Positions 55,982 to 64,000 of a stretch of 64,000 bases of DNA are shown here, piece after piece. This DNA comes from JADKIH01 sp031427625. Its GTDB lineage: Bacteria > Bacteroidota > Bacteroidia > AKYH767-A > 2013-40CM-41-45. The translations under genes were made by a program, and so were the position numbers. The stretch covers positions 1 through 64,000 of the forward strand of contig JANPNV010000095.1 in the NCBI GenBank assembly GCA_031427625.1, in the 5' to 3' direction. A model generated the notes under the pieces. The model was not told the DNA's origin and ran no database searches. It saw nothing but the letters and a program-made list of their open reading frames with translations. Each line of letters begins with the position of its first letter. The first letter of the stretch is position 1.

Positions 55982-58900
55982 GTGCGCAACAGGTTATCCG
56001 GCATCGTCTGCTGGACCTTTTTACTTATTATACTGTCATCAGGAAAAATGTTTTCTCAGACTTTCGTTTCTTCTGAAGCGGAGTTGAAGAAACAAGCCGA
56101 CAAATATTTTAATGCTGAAAAATATGAGGCTGCATTACCCGATTACTCACGACTATTAAGTCTTTATCCTCAAGAACCACTTTTTAATTATCGTTTTGGT
56201 GTCTGTCTTTTATTGGCAGGAAAGGAAAAAGCAAATGCTTCAACGTATCTCGAAGTTGCCTCTAAGGATCAGAAGATTCCGGAAGAAGTATGGTATTTTT
56301 TGGGAAGAAGTTACATGGTCAACAATGATTTTAACAAAGCAATAGATGCCTTCGCGCAATTTAAGAAGACGAACAATGCAGTAAAATTGAAAAAGTATGA
56401 TGCAGATGCAAGCATCAACAACTGCATCAGCGGAAATACACTTGTTAGGTCAAGAAAAAATATTGTTATCTCCGGGAGCAATGAGGTAACACAAAATGCT
56501 TTTTACAACAATTATGATTTCGGCGAATTATCTGGTAAAGTAGTCAATACTGCAGATCAGTTTTTGACAAACATGGACAGGACTAAACAAAAGGATCCAG
56601 TTATGTTTATTTCGAATGATAAGAATACGGTTCTTATCAGCAGTTATGGTAAAAAGGGTGATAGTGGGAAAGACCTTTATATCATTCGCAGAACACCGGA
56701 TAATCAATGGTCTGATCCGGAAAATTTGGGAAGTGGTGTGAACACTAAAGCTGACGAAGACTTTCCATATCTTGATCGTGATGGCCGCACATTGTATTTT
56801 TCAAGTCAGGGACATAATAGTATTGGAAGTTATGATCTCTTCAAAAGTGTTTATGATTTCAATACTAGAGAGTGGTCGCAGGCCGAAAATCTTGGCATAC
56901 CAATAAATACCATTGGTGATGATTTTCTTTATGTACCGGATCATGGTGTGAGAACCGCTACGTATAGTACAAATGTTGAATCGGTATTAAACTCTGTATC
57001 TATCCGGAAAATTCAGTTACCGGGAGGGATGGATGAAATGCTTACAATTTCCGGTGTCTATGTTCCTATCGACCAGCAGGTGAGAAGAGATGCAAGAATA
57101 TCCATTCTGACAAGTTCTGGCGAAGGAATTGTTACTTCCGTTCACACAGATCCGCGAACGGGACGTTATGAACTTGTTCTTCCGCCGGGCGAGACATATA
57201 TGATCGTTGTAGAAGGCGGAGGTTATCTACCACATGCAGAGTACTTCGAACTTCCTGCAGGAATGGTAAATCCTGATTTGAAGCAAGTCGTAAAGCTGAA
57301 TAAGGAAAGTCAAAAAGAGGAGTTAACGCTGCAGAATTATTTTGCATCTGCAGGACAATCATCAGAGCCAACAAAAACAATTACGCATTCATTTTCTTCG
57401 GCAGTTGATTCTGCTCATATGATGGGAGTGAAAATCAACGATCAATTAGTCTATGTGACGCCGCCGACAATGGAAGCTCCTGAGTCATTATCGGATAACT
57501 CAAATTCTGAAAATGATTCTTCATCGATAACCATAAGGAGAAGAACGATCAGCGAATCGTCGGTTGAAGCAGAAAAAGATGAGACAGTGGTTTTGGAAAA
57601 CGAGCATGATTCCATTTCTAAGGGAGATGATAATCAGGTTTCGGCCTTCAAAGCGAATATGACGAATGAAGAACTTGCGAATATTGCCTATGAAGATGCA
57701 AAGGAAATTCAGGATGAGGCCGATAGTTTAAAAAGAGAAGCATCATTTCTAAGAAATCAGGCAAGAGAGAAGGAGAAAATATCTGCAGAGTTAAAGGAAA
57801 ACGCGGAAGCGGAAGGTTTAGCTGTTGATAGTGTTTCTATGTACACTACTCAATCTGAAACTTTTCACAAAGAAGCTGAAGATGCCAATCTTTTTGCTCG
57901 CGCAATAGAAAAGGAAGCAGCTGCGAGGGATGATGAAGCAAAAATTGCTTTTGCTGATGCCAACAGCATTACGAAAGGATCTAAAAAACAGAATCCGGGT
58001 TTGTCATCGATTGCTAAAAACAAGAATACTAAAACAATAGTGTCAGATACTAATAGCATAGCTGCAGAAAAAGAAGTTGTAAGTAAGGAAGAATTAAAAA
58101 CGGCTAACGCTGATGTTGTTGTTAATGATATCGATAAAAAGATTTCAGAAAAAGAATTGCAAGCTCCTGAAACGGATCTTTCGAAAATAGCATCGGTCGA
58201 TCAATCAACAAATAGATCCGATGCAACTGTTGTTCCTGAGAATGCACAACGTAACGGAGTTTCGCCAGCTGTGAATTCAGATGCTGTATCAGAAAAGGAA
58301 ACTGCTACAACAGAAATTAAACCTGCTGATGCAATAGTGAAAAATTCCGCTTTGGAATCAACATCAACAATAGTATCGAACAATAAAATTAACAATGACT
58401 CATCAGTAATCAGTCAAACGAGTTTAACTGTTGAAACAGTTCCTGACAATTCCATTAACACAAAAGAGAATAAATTAATTCCATCAGTCGAAAATGTAAC
58501 TGATCCTATTGTTGTTAACGGTGCAAATGGAGAAAACTCATTATCACAAACGAATTCAGGTTTGCCTGTTGTTGCTATTGATCAAAAATCAGGAACTTCA
58601 GATACAGTCGTAGCATTAAATGCTGAGGCGAAAAGTATTAACGAATTTATAACGGATAGTTCAACAGCTACAATACAAACGGAAAGTACAATTGCAACAA
58701 CCACTATTGCCACCACTGTAGATTCATCAATGAAAATTGAGGATAATTCTACCACCGTAAGTAATTCGCCAAAAGAAAACATAGGGCAAAAGACAGCCAA
58801 TGCTGAGAAAGTTATTCAACCGGAAAATGAAAATAATTTTAAGTCACCTTCCGTTCAGGATAGTTCAGCGACCGTTGCTTCAGCGGAAAATTCTTCATCA

Positions 58901-61465
58901 AAACAATTAGCAAATATTCCTTCTGATGTTGTTGAAAGCGAAAAGTCAGCTATACAAACGACTTCTACCAAAACCTCATTAGAAGCGAAACCGGCAACAA
59001 AAAATGAAACAGCAGCTGTTGTAAGAGAGCAGTCCGCTCCGGCAACATTTGTAATGATAAATGGCAGCCCTGTATTAATTGAGAATAAAAAACCGGTAGC
59101 TAAATCTTCGGCAAAAACATCAACTGTAAAAACGAAGTCTGTAAGTCATGCTAGTGTTAAACCTGAAGTGAAGAAATCTTCGCCAGTGATTGAAGTTGCA
59201 GAGAAAAAAGAAAGTCAGCCCGATGCTGTGGATAAAGTTCCTGTTTCTGAAAACACAATTTCAACTTCTGTTTCGAAGGAGAAATTGGTTATAGGAGAAT
59301 CTCCATCAAAGAATAGTCAGCTAACTTCGGATCAAAAGAAAAAGGACCCGGTTGTAAAAGAGGAGGCACGTGTTGCATACAGAGATTATCAGTCGACATT
59401 AAAGCATTCCAATGAGTTAACAGCAGAAGCAGTTGAAATGCAGACTGAGATAAGTCATCTGCATCCAAGTCCACGTCGTGATACACTCATTCGCATTGCA
59501 AATGAAAAAAGTTTTCAATCGGTAAAAGCATGGCAACAGGCACTTGCAAAAGTGAAGGAAGCCCGAACGATCGATCCTGAAATTGATTATAAGATGAATG
59601 TGATTGATTACAATGCAAGTCATCCAGACGATATTATTTCCGGTGATTCTACTTCCGGTTTTGCTACTAATGCCGGCCGGAATGTAGAGACTGAGTCGGA
59701 AAGTGAACTTCTTGATACGATGAATGCAGAATATCCTGTCTATAAAAAGATAAAACAGGACATAACAAAAAAACAGGAAGAAACTATTGATGTATTTGCT
59801 GAGGCTGTTAACCTAAGTAAGTTATCGCTCGAGGAGAATGACAAGGCAATGATGTTAATGGATAAAGCACATTCGGAATCCGATGCGAAAAAACGAAATG
59901 AATACTTGAGGCAATCTGATGAGTTAAAAGCATTATCAGCAAAACATGAGCAACAGTCAAAAGAAAAATTTACGCAGGCGCAGAAGAATACAAAGGTTGT
60001 TAAAGGGTTGCGTACGGACCTTCTAGCTGTTAGGGAAAGAATAATTTTGCCAAAAGAAAAGGGTGATGCATTTGCATCTGCAAATAAAAGTAATACGAAT
60101 GCTATTGAGAACAGTCTTAGCAACAATGCAACGATGCGTATGAATGGCAGCGGAGTAAATTCAAAGTTATCATCGGGTGGCGGAGTGACTGTTTATGAGA
60201 ATGAGAAAAACAAAACGATGAATGCCGCATCGTTTGCAATGGCCGAAAGAAACTCAGTCGACATGAATGCAAGTGAAGAAGATGTGGCAGATGTGAAGGT
60301 AACGAATGAGTCGAGAGCTGATTTTTTGAAAAATATTTTTACGCCGAATTCCATTACTCCATATTCAGAAAAAAATCCAATTCCGATGGATCCTTCTTTA
60401 CCTGAAGGTCTGGTATTTAAAATACAGGTAGGCGCATTTCATAAGCCAATTCCTGCCAATAGTTTCGGCGGATTGCAACCTGTAACCGGAGAAAATACCC
60501 GTCCGGGATGGATTCGTTACTGTGTGGGATTGTTTAAAACCTTCGAGCCGGCAAACATTGTGAAAAATGAGATTAAGAGAAACGGTTATAAGGATGCATT
60601 CGTAGTTGCTTATTTTAATGGCAAGCGGATTGAATTGAATGATGCATATGTAATGCTGAAGGGGAAAGAGAATCTGACAGCATACAAGGCAGAGTCAGCG
60701 AAAGAAATGGCCATGCTTCGTTCAATAAATTTTAAACCGGATAAATCATATAGTTTGTCTGAAGATAAAGACGTTCTCGCTTTTTATGCCAAGCAGCCCT
60801 TGAAAGAAGTTCTTGAAGGCGAAGCAGGAGAGACGACCGTAACAAAATCAAATGCTGAAACCACTGGCGGAGTAAAATCTTTCACCGTTCAGGTTGGAGT
60901 TTATAAAACATCCAATGCGCCGGCTGCACTTGCTGCCATCGACAATCTTGAATTTATCAAAACGAATTCAGGAATGTACAGGTTTATTTCAGGAAAATAT
61001 AGTGAGCGTACATCTGCCGAAGTGGCGAGACGTCAGGCAGTAAATGCAGGAGTGAAAGATGCATTCATCGTTCCTTACACAGGCGGTAGTCGTGCAAACA
61101 TCAATCAGTCATCGGTTGCTTCCGTTGTGAAAAAGAAGCAGGGTGAAGAAATCGTTGCAGCATCATCAGCAGATAGGAACAAAGCTGAATTTGATCTTAG
61201 AATTGTTTACAAGGTTCAGATAGGTGCTTTCAAGAAAGATATGCCATATACAGTCATCGAATCATATTTGTCGATAAGTGACAAGGGGATTACCCGTCAG
61301 GCAGATGAAAGAGGTTTGTTTATATTTTATGTTGGCTCATTCGGAGAATTTAATGCTGCATCGTTACTTCGGGAAGAAGTTGCGGGTAAAGGCGTAAAGG
61401 ATGCATTTGTCGTTGCTATTCAAAACGGAAGACGAATTCCGATCAGCGATGAAATGAAAAAATAG
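55982..61465 (+). CDS. Giant TPR/PD40 protein with three C-terminal SPOR-like domains
   Basis: 1827-residue predicted envelope protein. Signal peptide at about 1-26. TPR repeats (about 30-140) are followed by PD40-type propeller repeats (VMFISNDKNTVLISSYG, DFPYLDRDGRTLYFSS) and a CarboxypepD_reg-like domain (about 355-430). A very long Ser/Thr/Asn/Glu-rich linker with a helical AREKEK segment runs to about 1470. Three SPOR-like repeats start at about 1477 (FKIQVGAFHK), 1634 (FTVQVGVYKT) and 1741 (YKVQIGAFKK). The front half looks like PorE, but PorE ends in an OmpA-type domain; here SPOR domains, which bind denuded peptidoglycan, stand in its place. Start GTG. clpS begins 54 nt downstream. 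Confidence 0.85.
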   Translation: MRNRLSGIVCWTFLLIILSSGKMFSQTFVSSEAELKKQADKYFNAEKYEAALPDYSRLLSLYPQEPLFNYRFGVCLLLAGKEKANASTYLEVASKDQKIPEEVWYFLGRSYMVNNDFNKAIDAFAQFKKTNNAVKLKKYDADASINNCISGNTLVRSRKNIVISGSNEVTQNAFYNNYDFGELSGKVVNTADQFLTNMDRTKQKDPVMFISNDKNTVLISSYGKKGDSGKDLYIIRRTPDNQWSDPENLGSGVNTKADEDFPYLDRDGRTLYFSSQGHNSIGSYDLFKSVYDFNTREWSQAENLGIPINTIGDDFLYVPDHGVRTATYSTNVESVLNSVSIRKIQLPGGMDEMLTISGVYVPIDQQVRRDARISILTSSGEGIVTSVHTDPRTGRYELVLPPGETYMIVVEGGGYLPHAEYFELPAGMVNPDLKQVVKLNKESQKEELTLQNYFASAGQSSEPTKTITHSFSSAVDSAHMMGVKINDQLVYVTPPTMEAPESLSDNSNSENDSSSITIRRRTISESSVEAEKDETVVLENEHDSISKGDDNQVSAFKANMTNEELANIAYEDAKEIQDEADSLKREASFLRNQAREKEKISAELKENAEAEGLAVDSVSMYTTQSETFHKEAEDANLFARAIEKEAAARDDEAKIAFADANSITKGSKKQNPGLSSIAKNKNTKTIVSDTNSIAAEKEVVSKEELKTANADVVVNDIDKKISEKELQAPETDLSKIASVDQSTNRSDATVVPENAQRNGVSPAVNSDAVSEKETATTEIKPADAIVKNSALESTSTIVSNNKINNDSSVISQTSLTVETVPDNSINTKENKLIPSVENVTDPIVVNGANGENSLSQTNSGLPVVAIDQKSGTSDTVVALNAEAKSINEFITDSSTATIQTESTIATTTIATTVDSSMKIEDNSTTVSNSPKENIGQKTANAEKVIQPENENNFKSPSVQDSSATVASAENSSSKQLANIPSDVVESEKSAIQTTSTKTSLEAKPATKNETAAVVREQSAPATFVMINGSPVLIENKKPVAKSSAKTSTVKTKSVSHASVKPEVKKSSPVIEVAEKKESQPDAVDKVPVSENTISTSVSKEKLVIGESPSKNSQLTSDQKKKDPVVKEEARVAYRDYQSTLKHSNELTAEAVEMQTEISHLHPSPRRDTLIRIANEKSFQSVKAWQQALAKVKEARTIDPEIDYKMNVIDYNASHPDDIISGDSTSGFATNAGRNVETESESELLDTMNAEYPVYKKIKQDITKKQEETIDVFAEAVNLSKLSLEENDKAMMLMDKAHSESDAKKRNEYLRQSDELKALSAKHEQQSKEKFTQAQKNTKVVKGLRTDLLAVRERIILPKEKGDAFASANKSNTNAIENSLSNNATMRMNGSGVNSKLSSGGGVTVYENEKNKTMNAASFAMAERNSVDMNASEEDVADVKVTNESRADFLKNIFTPNSITPYSEKNPIPMDPSLPEGLVFKIQVGAFHKPIPANSFGGLQPVTGENTRPGWIRYCVGLFKTFEPANIVKNEIKRNGYKDAFVVAYFNGKRIELNDAYVMLKGKENLTAYKAESAKEMAMLRSINFKPDKSYSLSEDKDVLAFYAKQPLKEVLEGEAGETTVTKSNAETTGGVKSFTVQVGVYKTSNAPAALAAIDNLEFIKTNSGMYRFISGKYSERTSAEVARRQAVNAGVKDAFIVPYTGGSRANINQSSVASVVKKKQGEEIVAASSADRNKAEFDLRIVYKVQIGAFKKDMPYTVIESYLSISDKGITRQADERGLFIFYVGSFGEFNAASLLREEVAGKGVKDAFVVAIQNGRRIPISDEMKK

Positions 61466-61519
61466 TATTATGTAAAGATTTTTTTTTATATTTTTACATC
61501 CGGTTCAACAATCGAAGAT

Positions 61520-61810
61520 ATGGATGTATTAAATATTTCACCCGAAATCGATCTTGAGGAAGTCATTCTCGAAGATATTAAGGAAGCCCGTGTACGTGAA
61601 CTTATCTTATATAATGATGATGTAAATACATTTGAACATGTGATTGAAGCATTAATTGATATCTGTGAGCATGATCTTGTTCAGGCAGAACAATGCACAT
61701 ACATCGTTCATTACAATGGAAAATGTTCGGTTAAAAACGGTACCTACCTGAAGCTAAAACCGATGAAAGAGGGTTTATGCGATCGTGGACTTTCGGCAGT
61801 TATCAAATAA
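61520..61810 (+). CDS. clpS: Clp protease adaptor ClpS
   Basis: 96-residue adaptor that delivers N-degron substrates to ClpAP. Signature: LILYNDDVNTFEHVIEAL, then the EQCTYIVHYNGKCSV region and the C-terminal LKPMKEGLCDRGLSAVI. The N-terminal extension is short and acidic, as usual. Stand-alone, with no clpA nearby. Confidence 0.95.
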   Translation: MDVLNISPEIDLEEVILEDIKEARVRELILYNDDVNTFEHVIEALIDICEHDLVQAEQCTYIVHYNGKCSVKNGTYLKLKPMKEGLCDRGLSAVIK

Positions 61811-61879
61811 TAATTTTTTAAATTAATAAGGTTGGTCTGTTTATTGAACAGCTATTTTTATCCTTTAAACATAATCAAT

Positions 61880-62674
61880 ATGAGATCTTACACCCTGAAG
61901 GCATTATGCCTGACATTATTTTTATATTCCTGCTCAAGTGTTCCGATTACGAACAGAAAGCAGATGAATCTTTTGCCTGAGAGCGAAATGGTTTCCATGA
62001 GTCTGACAGAGTACAGCGCTTTTTTAAAACAGAATCCTCCTGTTACCGGTACAAAGGATGCGCAGATGGTGAAAAATGTAGGTGCAAGAATTCAGGCAGC
62101 GGTCACGCAGTATATGAATCAGAACAAATTGGGCAGTAGAATTTCCGGATACAAATGGGAATTCAATCTGGTGAATTCACCTGAAGTGAATGCCTGGTGT
62201 ATGCCTGGCGGAAAGGTTGTTGTCTACAGCGGACTTTTACCAATAACGCAGGATGAGCCAAGTCTGGCCATTGTGATGGGTCATGAAATTGGTCATGCCG
62301 TTGCACGACATGGTAATGAGAGAATGAGTCAGGGTTTGATGGCACAAATGGGAGGGATGGCCTTGGATGTGGCACTTAGCAATAAGAGCCAGGAGACGAG
62401 GAGTATTTTTCTGACGAGTTACGGAGTAGGGTCAACATTGGGTGTTCTTGCTTTTTCGCGCACGCAGGAATCGGAAGCTGATAAGCTCGGACTAATTTTC
62501 GCGGCGATGGCAGGTTACGATCCACATGTGGCAGTAACGTTCTGGCAGAGGATGGCGGCAAAAAGTGGCGGTGGTGGCGGACCGGAATTTTTACGAACGC
62601 ATCCGAGTGATCAGAAACGGATTAACGACATTCAGGCCTATATGCCGCAGGCGATGAAATATTACAAGAAATAG
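61880..62674 (+). CDS. M48 family zinc metallopeptidase lipoprotein
   Basis: 264-residue peptidase. Lipoprotein signal MRSYTLKALCLTLFLYSC, then a BepA/LoiP-like catalytic domain with the zinc site H135-E136-x2-H139 in MGHEIGHAVARH and a third ligand in SRTQESEADKLG. Such enzymes act in outer-membrane protein quality control. The open frame starts 16 codons upstream, but 61880 begins at the signal peptide. It is followed by the tRNA-Arg unit. Confidence 0.9.
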   Translation: MRSYTLKALCLTLFLYSCSSVPITNRKQMNLLPESEMVSMSLTEYSAFLKQNPPVTGTKDAQMVKNVGARIQAAVTQYMNQNKLGSRISGYKWEFNLVNSPEVNAWCMPGGKVVVYSGLLPITQDEPSLAIVMGHEIGHAVARHGNERMSQGLMAQMGGMALDVALSNKSQETRSIFLTSYGVGSTLGVLAFSRTQESEADKLGLIFAAMAGYDPHVAVTFWQRMAAKSGGGGGPEFLRTHPSDQKRINDIQAYMPQAMKYYKK

Positions 62675-62686
62675 GGGTAAAAATAA

Positions 62687-62716
62687 TTGGCAGGCTTTAT
62701 TATTCGTCTATCTTTG
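62687..62716 (+). promoter_or_regulatory. Bacteroidota promoter for tRNA-Arg
   Basis: TTG at 62687-62689, a 19-nt spacer and TATCTTTG at 62709-62716: exact consensus, 44 nt before the tRNA 5' end. Confidence 0.6.
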
Positions 62717-62760
62717 CGCCCTCAAAAACATGACAGAAAAGAGCTTTTTTGGCATTAATA

Positions 62761-62834
62761 GGACCCATAGCTTAATTGGATAGAGCACCTGACTACGGAT
62801 CAGGAGGTTGGGGGTTCGACTCCCTCTGGGTTCA
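62761..62834 (+). tRNA. tRNA-Arg (anticodon ACG)
   Basis: 74 nt. The acceptor stem GGACCCA pairs with TGGGTTC (one G-T), with discriminator A. The anticodon arm is CCTGA / loop CTACGGA / TCAGG, giving anticodon ACG, which reads CGN arginine codons. The T arm contains GGTTCGACTCC, and no CCA is encoded. It has its own promoter and terminator. Confidence 0.95.
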
Positions 62835-63276
62835 CAAAATACAGTTTGAGTGCGGAGTTTGGGTGCGATACTCAAACTCCGTTTCCGTTTTACAGAATTC
62901 GCGAACTACGCACTCAAACTGAAACTCAAACTTACGCACTCAGTCTCTTTTCTAGGCGCTCGCAAACTACGCGCTATAACTGAAACTTGAGAAATCTGTT
63001 CACCTGCTCGGAGTAGTCTAGGCGCAACTACTATCCCATAATCAAGATTCACAGTTAAGTTTGCGCGGACTACGACTTTCATCTCTTTATGTATTAAACA
63101 TAAAACTGTACGTCTTGTTGAGGCATCACTTAACGAGGGTAATTTAATTCGATATGATTTTTGAAATCAGTCGTAGTCCACGCGGACAAAATTTTGAGCA
63201 ATGATTGAATAATATTACACGCGCTTAGACTACTTCTAGCTGGAATAAGAGCTTATTATTTCCCTATGCAGAATTC
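62835..63276. repeat. Non-coding, palindrome-rich stretch downstream of the tRNA
   Basis: No ORF is credible here. The 13-nt CAGTTTGAGTGCG at 62842-62854 recurs as an exact inverted copy at 62909-62921 and as a near direct copy right behind itself. Farther on, GTAGTCTAGGCGC (63013-63025) pairs with GCGCTTAGACTAC (63221-63233, 12 of 13), and inside it GGACTACGACT (63067-63077) pairs exactly with AGTCGTAGTCC (63169-63179). The nested pairs enclose 221 bp, like a small non-autonomous element or a structured RNA. Confidence 0.6.
62853..62891 (+). terminator. Terminator hairpin after tRNA-Arg
   Basis: CGGAGTTTG (62853) pairs with CAAACTCCG (to 62881), an 11-bp arm with one mismatch and a 7-nt loop, followed by GTTTCCGTTTT. 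It starts 19 nt after the tRNA. Confidence 0.65.
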
Positions 63277-63582
63277 TTATAATTTAATAGATAGCAACAA
63301 TCTTCCACCTAATCCAAGCTCGACAATTTTCTGAAGTGTAGAAATCCGGACTTCCTTTATGTTATTTTCTATTTTAGAAATGTATGATTTTGTAGTTCCA
63401 ACTTTTTCTGCAAGTTCCTCTTGTGTCAAACCCTTTTCAAGTCGCGCTTCCTGAATTAATGCGCCGATTTTAAAATTATCGTAGCCGCTTTCCAGTTTTT
63501 CGCGTTTTGAAACCCAACGTTTACCATAATGTTTGTCTTTAAACTGATCGAGGGTCCGGAGATTACTTTTTTTCGTTTTCAT
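63277..63582 (-). CDS. XRE-family HTH regulator (solo HigA-like)
   Basis: 101-residue protein: a basic N-terminal arm (MKTKKSNLRTLDQF) and a C-terminal lambda-repressor-type HTH (LIQEARLEKGLTQEELAEKVGTTKSYISKIENN). It resembles antitoxins of HigBA-type modules, but no toxin ORF lies in the 120 nt upstream or directly downstream. A palindrome sits between its promoter elements, which fits autorepression. Likely accessory DNA. Confidence 0.85.
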   Translation of the reverse strand: MKTKKSNLRTLDQFKDKHYGKRWVSKREKLESGYDNFKIGALIQEARLEKGLTQEELAEKVGTTKSYISKIENNIKEVRISTLQKIVELGLGGRLLLSIKL

Positions 63583-63622
63583 ATTCCTTTTTTATTTTTA
63601 AAGCCTTATCAAAAATAAAGAG

Positions 63623-63653
63623 CAAATATAAATATAGTTGTCCTAAAGTGCAA
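63623..63653 (-). promoter_or_regulatory. Promoter of the XRE gene
   Basis: On the minus strand: TTG (63653-63651), a 20-nt spacer and TATATTTG (63630-63623), 40 nt before the ATG. Exact -7 match. Confidence 0.55.
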
Positions 63654-63656
63654 CTA
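63635..63656 (-). promoter_or_regulatory. Candidate operator for the XRE regulator
   Basis: TAGTTG, 10 nt, CAACTA: a perfect 6-bp inverted repeat that lies in the promoter spacer and covers the -33 element, the usual place for an autoregulatory XRE site. Confidence 0.45.
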
Positions 63657-63703
63657 CTAGGCTATAAGTATCTATAAAATTATAAACTGAATGTTGGATG
63701 CCA

Positions 63704-64000
63704 TCAATAGTCTGAACTTTGATTTGTGTGATTACTTTGATTGATCTGATTTGAATTGTGTGAGCCTGCTTTGGATTTAAAGCCTTTATTTTTTAATCGT
63801 TTAAATTCAAGGGATGTTTTTCCGAAATTAATGATAAGTCCGATTTCGATATTATATACTTCCAGATAATTAATTCCTTGTGCAAAATGAACGGCTTCAA
63901 GTGCAGTAATTTCTTTTAGTTCAACCGAAATATTTTCAAAGACCAAGAAGTCAACTCTTCGAGTACCAATGTGATAATTTTTAAAAAAGATGTGCATTTC
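63704..64000 (-). CDS. GxxExxY protein, 5' end cut by the window edge
   Basis: C-terminal about 98 residues of a GxxExxY-type protein: RRVDFLVFENISVELKEI, then LEVYNIEIGLIINFGKTSLEFKRLKNK, the distinctive nuclease-like strand pattern of this small family. An internal ATG lies at 63995-63997, but the frame stays open to the edge, so the real start, with the GxxExxY motif, is outside the window. The Asn/Ser/Gln-rich tail after residue 78 is unlike the family core. Function unknown; often found in variable regions. Confidence 0.75.
   Translation of the reverse strand, partial: EMHIFFKNYHIGTRRVDFLVFENISVELKEITALEAVHFAQGINYLEVYNIEIGLIINFGKTSLEFKRLKNKGFKSKAGSHNSNQINQSNHTNQSSDY

Noticed and set aside
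59740..60126. 128-codon antisense ORF in the SPOR protein gene
   Set aside because: Opposite a well-supported gene, with no start signal or recognisable domain.
62732..62785. Mini-ORF running into the tRNA
   Set aside because: Only 17 codons, overlaps tRNA-Arg and has no support as a gene.

Overview
The window looks like a chromosomal segment of an AT-rich Bacteroidota bacterium, probably of the Chitinophagales/Sphingobacteriales kind. The evidence is: gliding/type IX secretion (T9SS) genes gldF and gldG; Por-type C-terminal sorting domains on several secreted proteins; giant Ig/PKD/SprB-like adhesin proteins; a propeller-type sensor kinase paired with a LytTR regulator; and several promoters that fit the Bacteroidota pattern (TTG, a 19-20 nt spacer, then TAnnTTTG). 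Shine-Dalgarno sequences are mostly absent, and GTG/TTG starts are fairly common. The species cannot be named from the sequence alone.

Layout. 1-1.6 kb: a group II intron with its reverse transcriptase/maturase and a recognisable domain V/VI. 1.7-8.4 kb: an M24 peptidase-like protein, a porin plus Tat-type Rieske protein pair, an OmpR-type two-component system, a broken T9SS-substrate gene and a DinB-like protein. 8.6-13 kb: prmC, ligA, a conserved small protein and dapA, the last three overlapping end to end. 13-17.8 kb: a lipoprotein, a divergent propeller/LytS-type kinase and its LytTR regulator. 18-29 kb: a stand-alone IS3-type helix-turn-helix ORF, a 3118-residue cysteine-rich surface protein ending in a dockerin-like module, and a smaller T9SS-sorted protein. 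29-34 kb: ribH, a TPR membrane protein, a DUF4920 lipoprotein, HMG-CoA lyase and a 51-residue-repeat coiled-coil protein.

34-47 kb: surE, two small membrane proteins and lpxB in a tight cluster; comEC; an MBL-fold hydrolase; an Mpl-type muropeptide ligase with a DUF1573 protein; dnaN with a hairpin leader; and the gldF-gldG-DUF4340 operon. 47-55 kb: an 869-residue T9SS-sorted SprB-like protein, a SAM hydrolase/ABM pair, phoH-purC, an alpha/beta-hydrolase lipoprotein and an RsmB-type RNA methyltransferase. 56-62.7 kb: an 1827-residue TPR/PD40/triple-SPOR protein, clpS and an M48 lipoprotein peptidase. 62.7-64 kb: a tRNA-Arg(ACG) unit followed by a palindrome-rich non-coding stretch, a solo XRE regulator and a truncated GxxExxY protein. 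This last kilobase looks like accessory DNA next to a tRNA.

The main theme beyond housekeeping is the cell surface. GldF/GldG and the Por-sorted proteins belong to the gliding/T9SS world. LpxB, the Mpl-type ligase and the SPOR protein concern the envelope. The most unusual items are the 3118-residue protein (no Por-type C-terminus; calcium-binding dockerin-like end), the PorE-like protein whose expected OmpA domain is replaced by three SPOR-like domains, the 51-residue coiled-coil repeat protein, and the nested palindrome downstream of the tRNA.
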